DNA of 64,000 nt from Melieria omissa (Eukaryota > Arthropoda > Insecta > Diptera > Ulidiidae), in NCBI GenBank assembly GCA_963971225.1, contig OZ020269.1:41685264-41749263 (forward strand), read 5' to 3'. The notes under the pieces are model-generated. The model saw only the letters and a list, made by a program, of their open reading frames with translations. It did no database searches and had not been told where the DNA came from. This document shows, one piece after another, positions 43,294 through 53,317 of this stretch. Made by a program: the position numbers and the translations under genes. The stretch's first letter is position 1. Every line of letters begins with the position of its first letter.

Positions 43294-43800
43294 TTATTTG
43301 TACAATTGATAGACACCACCAGAATACATTAATTTATGTTCACGTACTTTACGTTGTAAAAATTCCTTGAGTTCGTTCTGTGTAAATTCCACTCCAATAC
43401 CGTGAGATGCAAACAATTTTAGCATTTGATGAATACGTTCTATAGGCAGTGAATCCAGATTGGTAAGCATTCCAACGATATATGACCAAAAAACCTAGAA
43501 TATAATATTTGAATGTTTGTGTATAGTATAAAAATTATGGTTAGATCAGTACCTGAAGTTCCTCCTCTCGTTGGTCACTAGCAGATGCCATAGCTGATTC
43601 AATATCCTCATCTCCAGCTGAATCTTGACTTATGTGCCTATCATCAAAATGCGACTTTTTGACTTCTTCCTCAAGCAACTTAAATACACCTGTATGAATT
43701 TCGCTGATGAGTCCATGTGTTTGCCAAAAACCAATACGCCGACGTAGTATTGTAGGCGGTACTTTGGTTATTTGGCTAAGGTCTTCTAAAGTCCACTCAT
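43294..43800 (-). CDS. APC2: Anaphase-promoting complex subunit 2, last two coding exons
   Basis: Exons 43800-43553 and 43494-43294, with a 58-base GT-AG intron. Joined they give 82 + 66 codons to the TAA at 43294-43296. The first exon encodes EWTLEDLSQITKVPPTILRR and RIGFWQTHGLISEI, the winged-helix end of the cullin homology region. An acidic linker (GDEDIESAMASASDQREEEL) follows. The second exon encodes FWSYIVGMLTNLDSLPIERI and LKEFLQRKVREHK ending in VYSGGVYQLYK, the conserved APC2 C-terminus. APC2 is the cullin scaffold that binds the RING subunit of the anaphase-promoting complex and drives cyclin/securin ubiquitination; the Drosophila gene is morula. The upstream exons are not found in the window. 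Splice sites and frame are intact. Confidence 0.9.
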
Positions 43801-43893
43801 CTAATTAAATAAATGTCATAAATCATTATATTAAGTTCTAAAAATTGTTACGGTATTGCATGCGAAATTGAAAATTGTGACTATAGTGGTGAA

Positions 43894-44264
43894 TGACACG
43901 AAACGAAAATCTTCGGCCATGTTTGTATTGGCGAGGATTATCGTATACGAACCAACAAAGAGCTGTATGAGCTGTATAAGGACATGGACGTAGCACAGCG
44001 AATTAACATTCAGCGGCTGAGCTCTCACGGTCATGTCTGCCGTATGGGCGACGAAGCTCTGGCGAAAAAGTTGTTCGATGCGGTGGGTGGAGGTCGACGG
44101 CGAAGAGGGAGGCCGTATCTCGGTGAAGGACCAAGTTGAAGAGGCGCTGTTATCTCTTGGTGTGACCAACTGGAGAAGGCGCGCGCAAAGCAGAGACGCC
44201 TGGAGAGAAGTTCTGTGGCAGGCCGTAACCAGATAACTGGTTGTTATGGCCAGTTAAGTAAGTA
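43894..44264 (+). mobile_element. RTE 3' fragment inserted in a host intron
   Basis: 371 bases matching the 3' end of the RTE at 33002-36251 in the opposite orientation, with LYKDMDVAQRINIQRL readable and a tail of AAGT units. AGTGGTGAA is duplicated at 43885-43893 and 44265-44273. It lies upstream of the APC2 exons, so in the intron if the gene is real and larger. Confidence 0.9.
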
Positions 44265-44273
44265 AGTGGTGAA

Positions 44274-45361
44274 CCGCGTTAAAGAAATTCAAAATTTTTT
44301 CATTGGCACAATCTAGTAATACGAACTAAGCTTGCATTGGCCAGCGGAATTAATTTTCGTAACAATATTATAAGTCGATGTACTGCAGTCATCTCTGACC
44401 ACATGACTCCTCTTTTGAGCTTTAAAATAAGGAAAAAGGTCACAATTGAGAAGAGAGATGGCGCAAAGGCGCAATATCCTGAACATTTTCATAAATGGCT
44501 CCAGGATATTAGAAGACGTTCAGAGCTGGAGTTTATCACTATCAATCACTAGTATCTTCCAAGACAAGGATTTTTGCTGTAAGAGAAGTTGTGTTAACTG
44601 TAGGCTGTATCACAGAACAAACAATATACAGAATGCGCATCTGGTGTAAAGAAAATTTTCTTTGCGGCCGCGCACCACACACTGTGGTTGTTGTTGTTGG
44701 GCAACAAAGCGATGTGCCGCTTGCATGTTGGTGGTCGCTCGTGCTCGCTCTCCGCTTGCTTGTTTACAAACAAGAACAAGAAGTGGTCAGGCAGTTTTCA
44801 TAGAAAAATTGATTGAGCGATCGCCATGGCACATAAGGTGGTAGCATTACGGGAAAAACTAAAATTCAATGGATTTTATAAGGTCTTTTGGTCTGCTTGT
44901 AAAATAGAAGTTGTAAAAAGTACAAATGGCTACAATGAAAATAAATATATGTGTTAAATATTGAAACACCCAACACGCATTAAGAAAGTGATAATAAGTG
45001 GAAAACTATTGCTACAATGTTGTGCTAATTATCAAAGAAAAAAGTTTAATCAGTTCTGGTGCTGCAACTACCTATTGAATTTGCCTTGGCGGTCGCTTTG
45101 CCAAATCAACCACTATTTCAATGTGCACGAGTAAAGCCAAGCTGACTTGCTGCGGAAAGCAACAACATTGCGTGTTGTTGTCGAAATGAGAATAAAGCCC
45201 AAAACCATCGAATCTATGCGTATACAACACATCAATTCGCGCTTACTCTCTCGGTTCCCTTTACATTTTCCTCACCTTTGTTGCTTCCCGCCCGCGTCTG
45301 AAATAAAATCGCAAAATTATTTCAGATGCGCCTTCTGTATACTGTTTATTCTGTGGCTGTA
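44274..45361. other. Probable host intron or flank with an old repeat
   Basis: No convincing exon of APC2. A plus-strand open frame at 44337-44552 has no recognised domain. The block 45085-45361 is a diverged partner of 13085-13330. Confidence 0.4.
45085..45361. repeat. Diverged dispersed repeat, copy 2
   Basis: Partner of 13085-13330 (shared AACAACATTGC, GTTGTC, CCCGCGTC and end segments). Cut on the right by the TTAA-flanked MITE at 45366. Class unknown. Confidence 0.5.
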
Positions 45362-45365
45362 TTAA

Positions 45366-45614
45366 CCCTAATTCCCAGAAGTAAGCCTCACAGTCTCACT
45401 AAAGATTTCAAATGGTGATAAATCCAAAAGATTTTCGATTCCATTATTCTATGTAATCCTCTAATGGAAGGTTAGAATTATATTGCATTTATAAATTAAA
45501 CATTTTAGACAGTTTTTTCATTTTTTAAACAAAGGTTTTCAGTAATTTAGCTCATATAAGCCTGACAGTCTCACTTCTGGGTTTACGTCACTTTTAAAAT
45601 TCTGGGGATTAGGG
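45366..45614. mobile_element. 249-bp piggyBac-type MITE
   Basis: Ends CCCTAATTCCCAGAA and inverted CCCTAATCCCCAGAA, with TTAA at 45362-45365 and 45615-45618. A second inverted block with ACAGTCTCACT lies inside both ends. Confidence 0.85.
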
Positions 45615-45843
45615 TTAACCTCTATAAAGACAGTTAAGTTGCAATGAAGGCAATCACCTAAAACCGTGTTTCTTCCAAGAATGTCTTTCATAGTTTGGTT
45701 CATTGAAAGTACACCAAGTTTGGAGTTAAAAGGCGAAAAACTCATGTCTCTTTAACCCTCATCCGGCGCTCAAAAAAACTCACACATAAGATGTTCGGGT
45801 GATATTTCACCAATATGGTACTTTGTATTGTTTTAAACGTAGT

Positions 45844-46181
45844 AATAATAATAATTGATTGGCACGACAGCCCGCTTACGCGAGACTAAGGCCTAGCTTC
45901 CCGCAACCACCCGTGTTGTGTGAATTTTGTACGCTGGTGGAAGGGACCTACAGTTTTATGCCGGTTCCGAACAGCAGGTTGGGAGCTTTTTCATAGGCAA
46001 TTTTTACTCTCAGAGGTTTGCCATTTCCAGCTGAGAGGACAGCCACCGAAAGAGAAAACGAGTTTCCCGTTATTTTTTTTAGGTGTTACTACATGCAGAA
46101 TTCGAACTTGCGTCGCTCTGCATGCGACTCGCTGGACCGCGCACTAACCAACTGAGCCACGGCGGCTGCTCAGTTGGTTAG
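45844..46181 (-). repeat. tRNA-derived SINE, copy 1
   Basis: Minus-strand SINE of 338 bp between TTAAACGTAGT duplications (45833-45843, 46182-46192). The head has a pol III A box TGGCTCAGTTGG (46159-46148) and a B box AGTTCGAATTC (46108-46098), about 40 bases apart as in a tRNA. The body is unrelated to tRNA. The 3' end is ATT-repeat-like (45844-45857). Copies 2 and 3 lie at 52338 and 60631. Confidence 0.88.
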
Positions 46182-46386
46182 TTAAACGTAGTGCTACGGA
46201 AAAAAAACTCAATAATCCCACGTTAGTGTAGTTTTCTACACTTGGGTGCTTTGAGTAAGTAAAGAACTTAATTTACTTTTTTATTTTAGTTTAAGTTAGT
46301 TTTATTTTAGTTTGCATAAATAAAATTCAATCAAACTTAAAAGGTATTTATTTTTATAAAAAAAATGTACATCAATAAAATGCTCT

Positions 46387-46610
46387 TCATGCAAACGGTC
46401 CGAGTGTGATGTTCCTTGCAAATGGTTTTTTTTTGCATAGGCAGCAAGCAAATTCTTTAATGCAAAGAAAATACTTGCCTCTTTTTTTGATTTGCTCTGG
46501 CATTGATTTTAATTCTGGCTGCTGGTTAGAAATACCGCTCAATACGAATGGCGATCGGCTCTTTTTTCCGCACGGTTTAGCCAATTCTATACCAAGATTG
46601 CGTAGGAAAA
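46387..46610 (-). pseudogene. piggyBac transposase C-terminal fragment
   Basis: FLRNLGIELAKPCGKKSRSP and KKRGKYFLCIKEFACCLCKK match the end of piggyBac transposases, where a Cys-rich zinc domain closes the protein. Several Cys/His positions have drifted. The DDD catalytic part is absent. Confidence 0.7.
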
Positions 46611-47445
46611 CTACTAAACTTGAACTGCCTGATCGGTGCAGTGTTTTCCAGGCCGAAGTATACACCATAAACCAGGAGTACTGGACGTGCCTCCATATTA
46701 CCTGATCATCGGTGTAGACATCCTGGCGGCAATTGGATTGAAGACAGTAATGGAATATCGTAAGTCTCTGTATGGTATCAGGGACCACACATAACACTCT
46801 GCTGGGTGCCTGGCCACAAAGGCATTCCTAGCAACGAAAGAAGGGGTGAACTGGATCGAAAAGGATCGAAACTTACGAATGCAAGCATGGTGGCAGGGAT
46901 CTACACGCCACTTCAAGACTTCTACACTGATCTTGACAGGAAGACAATCCGGCGCACCAATGATCAATAGAGCCTTCGGCCTGACTGCAGGATCTCGCGC
47001 ACGCTGTGGCCGAAACTGGACCAAAGGGAAATTCTGCTCCTCTTACGGTTTAGCAAAGCAGCACTTCGTATTGTCACGGGGGTCTTAATAGGGCACTGCG
47101 CCATCGCCTTTTTGTGGAACGACTCGGTCTGCCCCATCGAGAATACTGTCGCAGCTGCGAAGATGAGGAGGAAATTGAATCCGCGCAGCACCTCCTATGC
47201 GAATGCCCTGCGCTTTACAGCACACGCCACCAGTATCTAGGGGGCAGAGTGCTGGGCGGTTTGGGCTTGGTTTGTACCACGCCGCCGGAGGATATTGCCA
47301 ACTTCTTGCGACATTCAGGTTGGTTTCAGGCAGCACAGAATACAGGATGACAGGGGCTTGTCACACTCTCATCGGCTATCACAATGGGCTTTTGGGGCTT
47401 CCAAGTGTACTTGCAGAGAACAAGCTGTCTGTCTTATCTAACCTA
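46606..47445 (+). pseudogene. 3' end of an RNase H-bearing LINE
   Basis: RNase H pieces: LELPDRCSVFQAEVYTI (near 46620), CWVPGHKGIPSNE (near 46800). The C-terminal Cys-rich part has LPHREYCRSCEDEEEIESAQ and LLCECPAL (about 47130-47220), ending FLRHSGWFQAAQNTG. The tail is CTAACCTAACC (about 47438-47448). Related to the LINE at 36885-42121, but another family. Inserted in the piggyBac relic. Confidence 0.85.
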
Positions 47446-47930
47446 ACCTTGTGTATGAAAAGTCGAAGGATCAGCATTTGTAAAACTAGAACCGGATACA
47501 ATATCATTTTCATCGGCACTGAACTCATTGCTTCTCTCATCTGAACTTTCACAGTTAGTTTCAGGTTCGAAATTGTCATTAGTTCCATCACTTGAGAAGT
47601 CACATTCACTTTCTGTAATCCCGTCCGGCCATTTCTTATATCAACTCTGTACAACCGTTTACGTTCAAACAAAACAAAAACATACAAAAAATAGTAAAAA
47701 TATTCAAAAATTTGTATCAAAGGAGATAACGTTTTATTCAAATATGTATATAAAAATCTAACAGTAATCAACAAATTAAGAATTTATATAAACTCATGTC
47801 CTACTATAGAAAGGTACCCTCTCAAATGGAAGTTCATATTTTTACCGGAAATGTTAATGATTTAAAACACGAAACCATATGATCGTAGTATGTTTTGATG
47901 ATTTAGGAAAAGTCACGAAAGCTCAACTTC
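47446..47930. other. Stretch between LINE fragment and Gypsy copy B
   Basis: Left part may be piggyBac N-terminus (see above). Right part (47640-47930) is AT-rich without recognised features; it ends with CATAT before the LTR. Confidence 0.4.
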
Positions 47931-47934
47931 ATAT

Positions 47935-48354
47935 TGTAACCATAAGACAGTCTGTCGCTGTGCAAAGCAACCCTGCCGCTTCGCGCCGTGCTATAATTCA
48001 ATGTGGCAACGACGGCCACGATAATAACTTTTGGTCCAATCTGGCAACGATGGTCGCGATCATCAGGGAAACCTTTAGTCCACTCGGGAATGTGCGAGAA
48101 CGATCTGCGCGATGGCCGGATGGGTATAAAAGGCAGCCGGATGCGGCGCAGCGAGCCAGTCTGGTTTTGACAAGTGAAGTTGCCACAGGGAGTAATTAAG
48201 CAAATACTTAAGTGTACGAACAGTAAAGTCTAAAACTGTGAATAATAAAGTGACTGTTGGTTTTGAATTGGCTGCGTTGGAATAACCAAGTTTCATTTTC
48301 AAATTGCACAATCCAGTGATACATAACAGCCCACTAGACCTAGTATTCGTAACA
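47935..48354 (+). repeat. 5' LTR of Gypsy copy B
   Basis: 420 bp, TGTAACC...CGTAACA. TATAAAAGG at 48124 is a good TATA box; AATAAA lies near 48243. Aligns with the copy A LTR apart from its 520-bp insertion. Confidence 0.92.
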
Positions 48355-48356
48355 TT

Positions 48357-48373
48357 TGGTGTCACAAGTGGGA
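48357..48373 (+). promoter_or_regulatory. Primer-binding site of Gypsy copy B
   Basis: TGGTGTCACAAGTGGGA, two bases after the LTR; like the tRNA-Leu type site of copy A with two changes. Confidence 0.75.
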
Positions 48374-48415
48374 TTGTGGAAAATTGAAAGTAAACAAATA
48401 AATAAAAGCACGGAC

Positions 48416-48490
48416 ATGGTTAAACTCGAGCTGCTGAAGGTAGACCAGCTGAAGAAGGAGCTGGCTGCCTGGAATTTGCCGACTGCTGGC
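48416..48490 (+). pseudogene. Gypsy copy B gag, first 25 codons
   Basis: MVKLELLKVDQLKKELAAWN is the same start as in copies A and D. Homology ends at about 48490, where LINE sequence takes over. Confidence 0.88.
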
Positions 48491-49105
48491 GAAAATTTTG
48501 CGTACCAGTGCCAGCAACAACTATACACGACGGATGCCGAATTTAGCTCCATGTGGGTTAAATTCAATATCCAGTCGCACATTCTGCACTTCTGCTTCCT
48601 TTATAGAAGCCCGAAATCAGGGAGAGATTTTACTTATAACAAGTTTGATCTTCTCTCTGATTCTATTTCCCATATCCGGGAATCGTATCCGAATAGTGAA
48701 ATTGTAGTTGCTGGTGATTTCAATATTCATAATTCCAATTGGCTACGCCATTCCAGCCACACAACTCCTGAAGGCTTGTATGTTGAGCTCTTTGCCGAGT
48801 CTAATAATTTGACTCAAATAGTGCATGAACCAACGAATATCCCCTGCGTTGCGGGGCAAGCTCTCAATACTCTAGACCTTTTTCTCACTTCACATCATGA
48901 AAAATATGATGTTGAAATGCACGCACCTCTTGGAAACTCGGACCATTGTACCATTTTGGCGTCTTTCTCATACTCTTCTATCCGCAATGCTTCGCTCTTA
49001 GCCCCGAAGCGCCTAGTGTGGATGTATGAGAAAGCTACCTGGAGTGGACTTAATGAATTTTCACCCACTTCAATTGGAAACTGTGTTTTCTTGATAGAAA
49101 CATAA
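48491..49105 (+). pseudogene. LINE endonuclease, N-terminally truncated
   Basis: HFCFLYRSPKSGRDF, IVVAGDFNIHNSNWL, LDLFLTSHH and LGNSDHCTIL are the usual AP-endonuclease motifs of this group. The frame is lost at 49105; a second frame continues from about 49120. Confidence 0.85.
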
Positions 49106-49119
49106 ATGCCGCAGCCAAA

Positions 49120-50381
49120 ATGGTTGAAGAAATTGTATTATTGGGAATGCGGTCCTTTATCCCCAATATGCAAATTTGCATTAAACCCAAGGACAATATC
49201 TGGTTTAATGAGACATGCAGAATTGCTGTCAGGTCTAAAGAGGAAGCTTTCAGAGCATGGCAGGCAAATAAAAATGCCACCACTGAACAGCTGCGTAAAC
49301 AGGCTAGAAATCGATGCAATGCCATCCTAAGGCGCCAAAAGTTTCTGCACGAACAGTGCCAAAGGAAAAAAGTTCTTCAATGCCAGCGTGGTAGTAAGAA
49401 CTTCTGGTCATTCGTTAAGAAGGTGAAGAATCAAACATCGTCTTCAATTCCAACTCTTCTTAACAATGATCAAATCATCACTCACTCGGTTGATAAAGCT
49501 AATTTGTTGGCTAAAATTTTCGCAGAGAATTCCTCCCTGCCCCCCAGCGATCAACCACTACCCGTAGTCGAGAACGTATCTTGCTCTATGCCAGAAATTC
49601 ATTTTCGGACACGGGTAGTTAAAAGAGTGCTCGCAAATCTCGATGTAAATAAGGCTTCAGGGCCGGACGGCATTCCAGCCCTTGTTTTGCAAAAGTGCGC
49701 TACCTCACTGGCTTGTCCATTACGCAAGCTTTTCAACAAACCACAGGTGTATTTCCGACATGTTGGAAGGTAGCAAATGTTCAACCAGTTCCTAAAAAAG
49801 GCAAGACTACTGACCCTACGAACTACCGACCTATAGCAATCTGTTCCGTGCTTTCCAAAGTAATGGAAAGCATTGTAAACTTCAACCTTGTGAAATATCT
49901 GGAGCCCAATAGACTGCTAAGTGACCGCCAATACGGCTTCCGAAGACAACGATCGACGGGAGACCTTATGGCGGTACTCACCGAGAAATGGAACCATAGC
50001 ATTCTAAACCTCGGTGAAAGCAAGGTTGTTGCATTGGATATTTCCAAGGCCTTTGACCGGGTGTGGCATAAAGCACTCGTGTCAAAATTGATTGCCTATG
50101 GTGTCGGTAGTACCTTCTCTCGTTGGATTACAAGCTTCCTCTATGATCGCTCTATTCGTGTTGTAGTAGACGGCATAGCCTCGGAAAAGCATTCCCTTAG
50201 CGCGGGAGTGCCGCAGGGTTCGGTCCTTTCTCCAACCCTCTTCCTGATCTTCATCAACGACCTGTTGTCGTCAACGAAGAATCTTATCTACTCGTTTGCG
50301 GATGACAGCACCATTTGTCATTCATACTCTTTCACAAAGTGTCCCAGCTCTGTGGAGATTGAGAGAGAACATACCGTATGA
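49120..50381 (+). pseudogene. LINE reverse transcriptase
   Basis: Frame 1 (49120-49773): WFNETCRIAVRSKEEAFRAW, NKASGPDGIPALVLQKC. Frame 2 (49695-50381): NYRPIAICSVLSKVMESI, RQYGFRRQRSTGDLM, VALDISKAFDRVWH, AGVPQGSVLSPTLFLIFIND and the catalytic box as SFADDST. The two frames overlap near 49740, so one indel. FADDS is common in CR1-like and related elements. Confidence 0.9.
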
Positions 50382-51167
50382 ATGACACACTTAATAGCGA
50401 CCTACAAACAATCTCCAAGTGGGGTCAAGCGAACAGGGTCGATTTTAATCCTCGCAAGACCCAATGTTGCCTGTTACCCCACAAACGAGTCTCCCCACAT
50501 CCCCACACATCCCTGGTTATGGGTGGTGTGGGTATTGCGGAATCGGCAGCTCTTGATGTTCTGGGCATGTCCATTAAGAACGATCTTCGTTGGAACGATC
50601 ATATTTTTGGCGTGTCGAAAGAAGCAGCCAAGTGCCTCGGCTTCCTAAAGCGGTGCAAAAAATATTTTACTCCGTCTGATCACCGCATTATTTACACTAC
50701 CTATATCCGACCTAAAATGGAGTTTAACTCGCACCTATGGGCGGGGGCTTCAAAAACCCATTTGGAGCTCCTGGACCGGGTGCAAACCCGTGCGATTAAA
50801 CTTATAGGGGACGGCATCCAGCTCTATTGACTCCTTAGAACATCGTCGAAACGTGGCGTGTGTGGTGTTGTTTTACCGATACTTTTTCGGCAATTGCTCA
50901 GTGGAGATGAGCAGTTTGATGCCATCACTCCGGGTATTCCCACGGGCAACCCGTTTGAACACTGGCGCTCATGCATTCCACGTTGAAACGATGTTCCAGC
51001 GCACTACGCACTACAGGGAAAGTTCGTTTCTGGCCCGTACAGCGCGATTGTGGAATGGTCTCCCTGCAGATGTTTTCCCCAGCACCTATGATCTTGATGG
51101 ATTCAAGGCAAGAGTCCATAAATTCTTCACCCAACTTTCCTTCTCCCAACCTATATATCCTTCCTGA
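50378..51167 (+). pseudogene. LINE ORF2 C-terminal region
   Basis: Frame 50378-50830: ISKWGQANRVDFNPRKTQCC, DVLGMSIKNDLRWNDHI and TYIRPKMEFNSHLWAGA. A further frame to 51167 has FLARTARLWNGLPADVFPST and FKARVHKFF. One frameshift at 50830. Confidence 0.88.
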
Positions 51168-51240
51168 ACCAGCGCACTGCCTCGCATTTATAGGGGTCAT
51201 CCCCTGCGCGTTGGCTCGTTTTAAAAACAAAAAAAAAAAA

Positions 51241-52003
51241 AACAGGCGGAAGAACAGCCATAGTGAAACACAACATCGACACCGGAAGTGCGAAACCAAT
51301 CCGCCAACCGCTTTTATCACTTCCTTGGTGCTCGCCGGTCGTGCTAGTCAAGAAAAAGGATGGCAGTACCGGTTGTGATGTAGACTTTCGGAAGATCAAT
51401 GACGTGACCAAGAAGGCCAGTTATCCACTACCTCGGATCGATGACACCCTGTAGACACTGTCACGCACACAGTTGTTTTCCACACTCGACTTACGTAGCG
51501 GATATTGGCTGGTAGAGCTCGCAGACAAGGAGAAAACGGCTTTCAGTGTTGGCGATGGTTTGTGGCAGTTCACCGTCATGCCGTTTAGACTCCGCAACGC
51601 GCTAGCGACATTCGAGCGCCTAATGGAACGTGTGCTAAAAGGGCTACATTGGCGAACGTGTCTGGTATACCTCGACGACATAATCGTGATGGGCAAAAGC
51701 TTCGACGACCACCTGAAAAAGCTGAAGGAGGTATTCGAGCGAATAGAAGAAAAGGAAAAACTGTGCACTGCTCCAATTCTGGCCTTCCCTGCGCCCGGGG
51801 AGATGTTTGTGCTGGATACAGATGCAAGCGAGCATAGTATTGGTGGAGTGCTATCACAGATAATAGATGATAGTATGCTACAGCAAAATCTTGTCGTAAG
51901 GCAACGAACGCAACTACTGTGTGACACGAAGGGAACTGCTGGCAGTATTGGAATGCGTGAAACACTACCACAAATGCCTGTATGGGCAAAAGTTTGCCTG
52001 TAA
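51241..52003 (+). pseudogene. Gypsy copy B reverse transcriptase and RNase H pieces
   Basis: WCSPVVLVKKKDGST near 51330, FSTLDLRSGYW near 51478, LVYLDDIIVMGKSF near 51664. The sequence then jumps from FERIEEKEKL to APILAFPAPGEMFVLDTDAS, skipping about 180 bases found in copy A. A TAG near 51452 and one frameshift add to the damage. It ends at about 52003. Confidence 0.88.
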
Positions 52004-52219
52004 TCCTAAACGTACTTATGCAAAGCAGTGATGCATCACTACTGCCGCAGTGAAATATTTTCTAAATGCTACTGCGATGCTTTGCATAAATCAAGTTGGC
52101 AACACTTTTTTTGTGTAGGAATTCATATTATGCCCAACATTGTGAATGAAATTTGAAGCCGTAATAACTTGTATGTTGAAGTTATTGTCGGATTTGGCGA
52201 TGTTGTGTTGTAGAACCGA
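52004..52219. other. Junction between Gypsy copies B and D, with a hairpin
   Basis: 216 bases that belong to neither copy. Perfect 12-base arms TTATGCAAAGCA (52017-52028) and TGCTTTGCATAA (52079-52090) enclose about 50 bases. It could be a tiny hairpin element. No gene. Confidence 0.5.
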
Positions 52220-52337
52220 TTTTCTTACTTCCTCCGGGTGGACTGCTTTCGCAATTGGCAACTGCTTCAGCCTCTTTACACTCGCCAATGACCGCATCTT
52301 TTCCGACATATCTGGGTGTGTTCAGTGGGTTGGGTAT

Positions 52338-52672
52338 AATAATTTACTAATTGATTGGCACGACAGCCCGCCTACGCGAGACTAAGGCCTAGCTTCCCGC
52401 AACCACCCGTGTTGTGCGTGCGAATTTTGTACGCGGGTGGAAGGGACCTACAGTTTTTATGCCGGTTCTGAACGGCAGGTTGGGAGCTTTTTCATAGGCA
52501 ATTTTTACTCTCAGAGGTTTGCCATTTCCAGCTGAGAGGACAGCCACCGAAAGAGAAAACGAGTTTCCCGTTATTTTTTTTAGGTGTTACTACATGCAGA
52601 ATTCGAACTAGCGTCGCTCTGCATGCGACTCGCTTGGACCGCGCACTAACCAACTGAGCCACGGCGGCTGCC
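52338..52672 (-). repeat. tRNA-derived SINE, copy 2
   Basis: 335 bp between GTGGGTTGGGTAT duplications (52325-52337, 52673-52685). Full head with A box (about 52642-52653) and B box (about 52593-52603). Inserted in the pol linker of Gypsy copy D. Confidence 0.92.
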
Positions 52673-52685
52673 GTGGGTTGGGTAT

Positions 52686-53317
52686 CCTGACTGGTATTTT
52701 GCTATTTTTTGGTTCCACTAATGTACGTCCGATTACTATGTTGTCGTATCCTTGTTTTGGCGCTTCTACAACCCATAGCCGACTCGTCCCATCGTCCTCG
52801 TCCACCTTTGCCCACACAATCGCCTCGGAATTCGCTGGTATCTTCTGGTCTTGACACGAGACAACTTTCCTTACCGCCACGCTTCGCTCATAGCCAGTGT
52901 GCAGGGGGAATTCAACGTTGGCATACTTCAGAACATTTTCTTTCAGGTCCAGCGTAAAGCCGAGCCTAATCATGAAATCGACGCCGATAATCACGTCGTC
53001 CATTATATCCGCGACGATGAACTCATGTTCCAGGCTGCTGGTGCCGATAGCAATTGTTTTTGTTACTTTTCCTCTTACCGGCGCACGCTCGCCAGTCGCA
53101 GTCCTCAGCTGTATGCCATGCAGTGGTTCCCAGTTCTTCAGAAGCTTCCATTTTATGATCGAATATGACGCTCCAGTATCCAGTGTCAACACGAGCAACT
53201 TTCCATCTATCCTTCCTTCAATCGTCAAGCTGCTGGGTTGTCGTTTCAACTGCGAGACAAGGACGGTGGGGCAGCGGGTTGTGGGGATCAGCTCACGCCC
53301 CTTTGGGCTGACCCGTT
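52686..53317 (-). pseudogene. Gypsy copy D protease region
   Basis: Open from 53249 to the SINE. VLTLDTGASYSIIKWKLL has the catalytic Asp-Thr-Gly; IIGVDFMIRLGFTLDL is the second conserved part. Better preserved than in copy A (no stops). The frame is cut by the SINE at 52672. Confidence 0.88.

Larger units (their letters stand above)
45756..47640 (-). mobile_element. piggyBac relic with a SINE and a LINE fragment inside
   Basis: The left end reads TTAA (45752-45755) then CCCTCATCCGGCGCTC, a piggyBac-like terminus. A transposase C-terminus lies at 46610-46387. Beyond the LINE fragment (46606-47445) the minus strand has an acidic stretch (about 47640-47455, with CDFSSDGTNDNFEPETN) that could be the N-terminus. 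The middle is gone and the right end is not found. The N-terminal part is a tentative assignment. Confidence 0.6.
48491..51240 (+). mobile_element. Jockey/CR1-type LINE, 5' truncated
   Basis: Starts inside the endonuclease and ends in an A run (51223-51240). Endonuclease, reverse transcriptase and C-terminal region are present in shifted frames. The 3' end matches the fragment at 32290-32445. Confidence 0.88.
47935..52003 (+). mobile_element. Gypsy copy B, with LINE inside
   Basis: LTR 47935-48354, primer-binding site, gag start 48416-48490, then a LINE (48491-51240), then reverse transcriptase and RNase H pieces (51241-52003). ATAT precedes the LTR (47931-47934). About 2.2 kb of gag and protease that should lie between are absent, so the LINE sits at a deletion. 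A second deletion removes the reverse transcriptase thumb near 51752. Confidence 0.88.

Noticed and set aside
44337..44649. Plus-strand open frames as an extra host exon
   Set aside because: No domain, no good splice sites with matching phase, and opposite strand to APC2.
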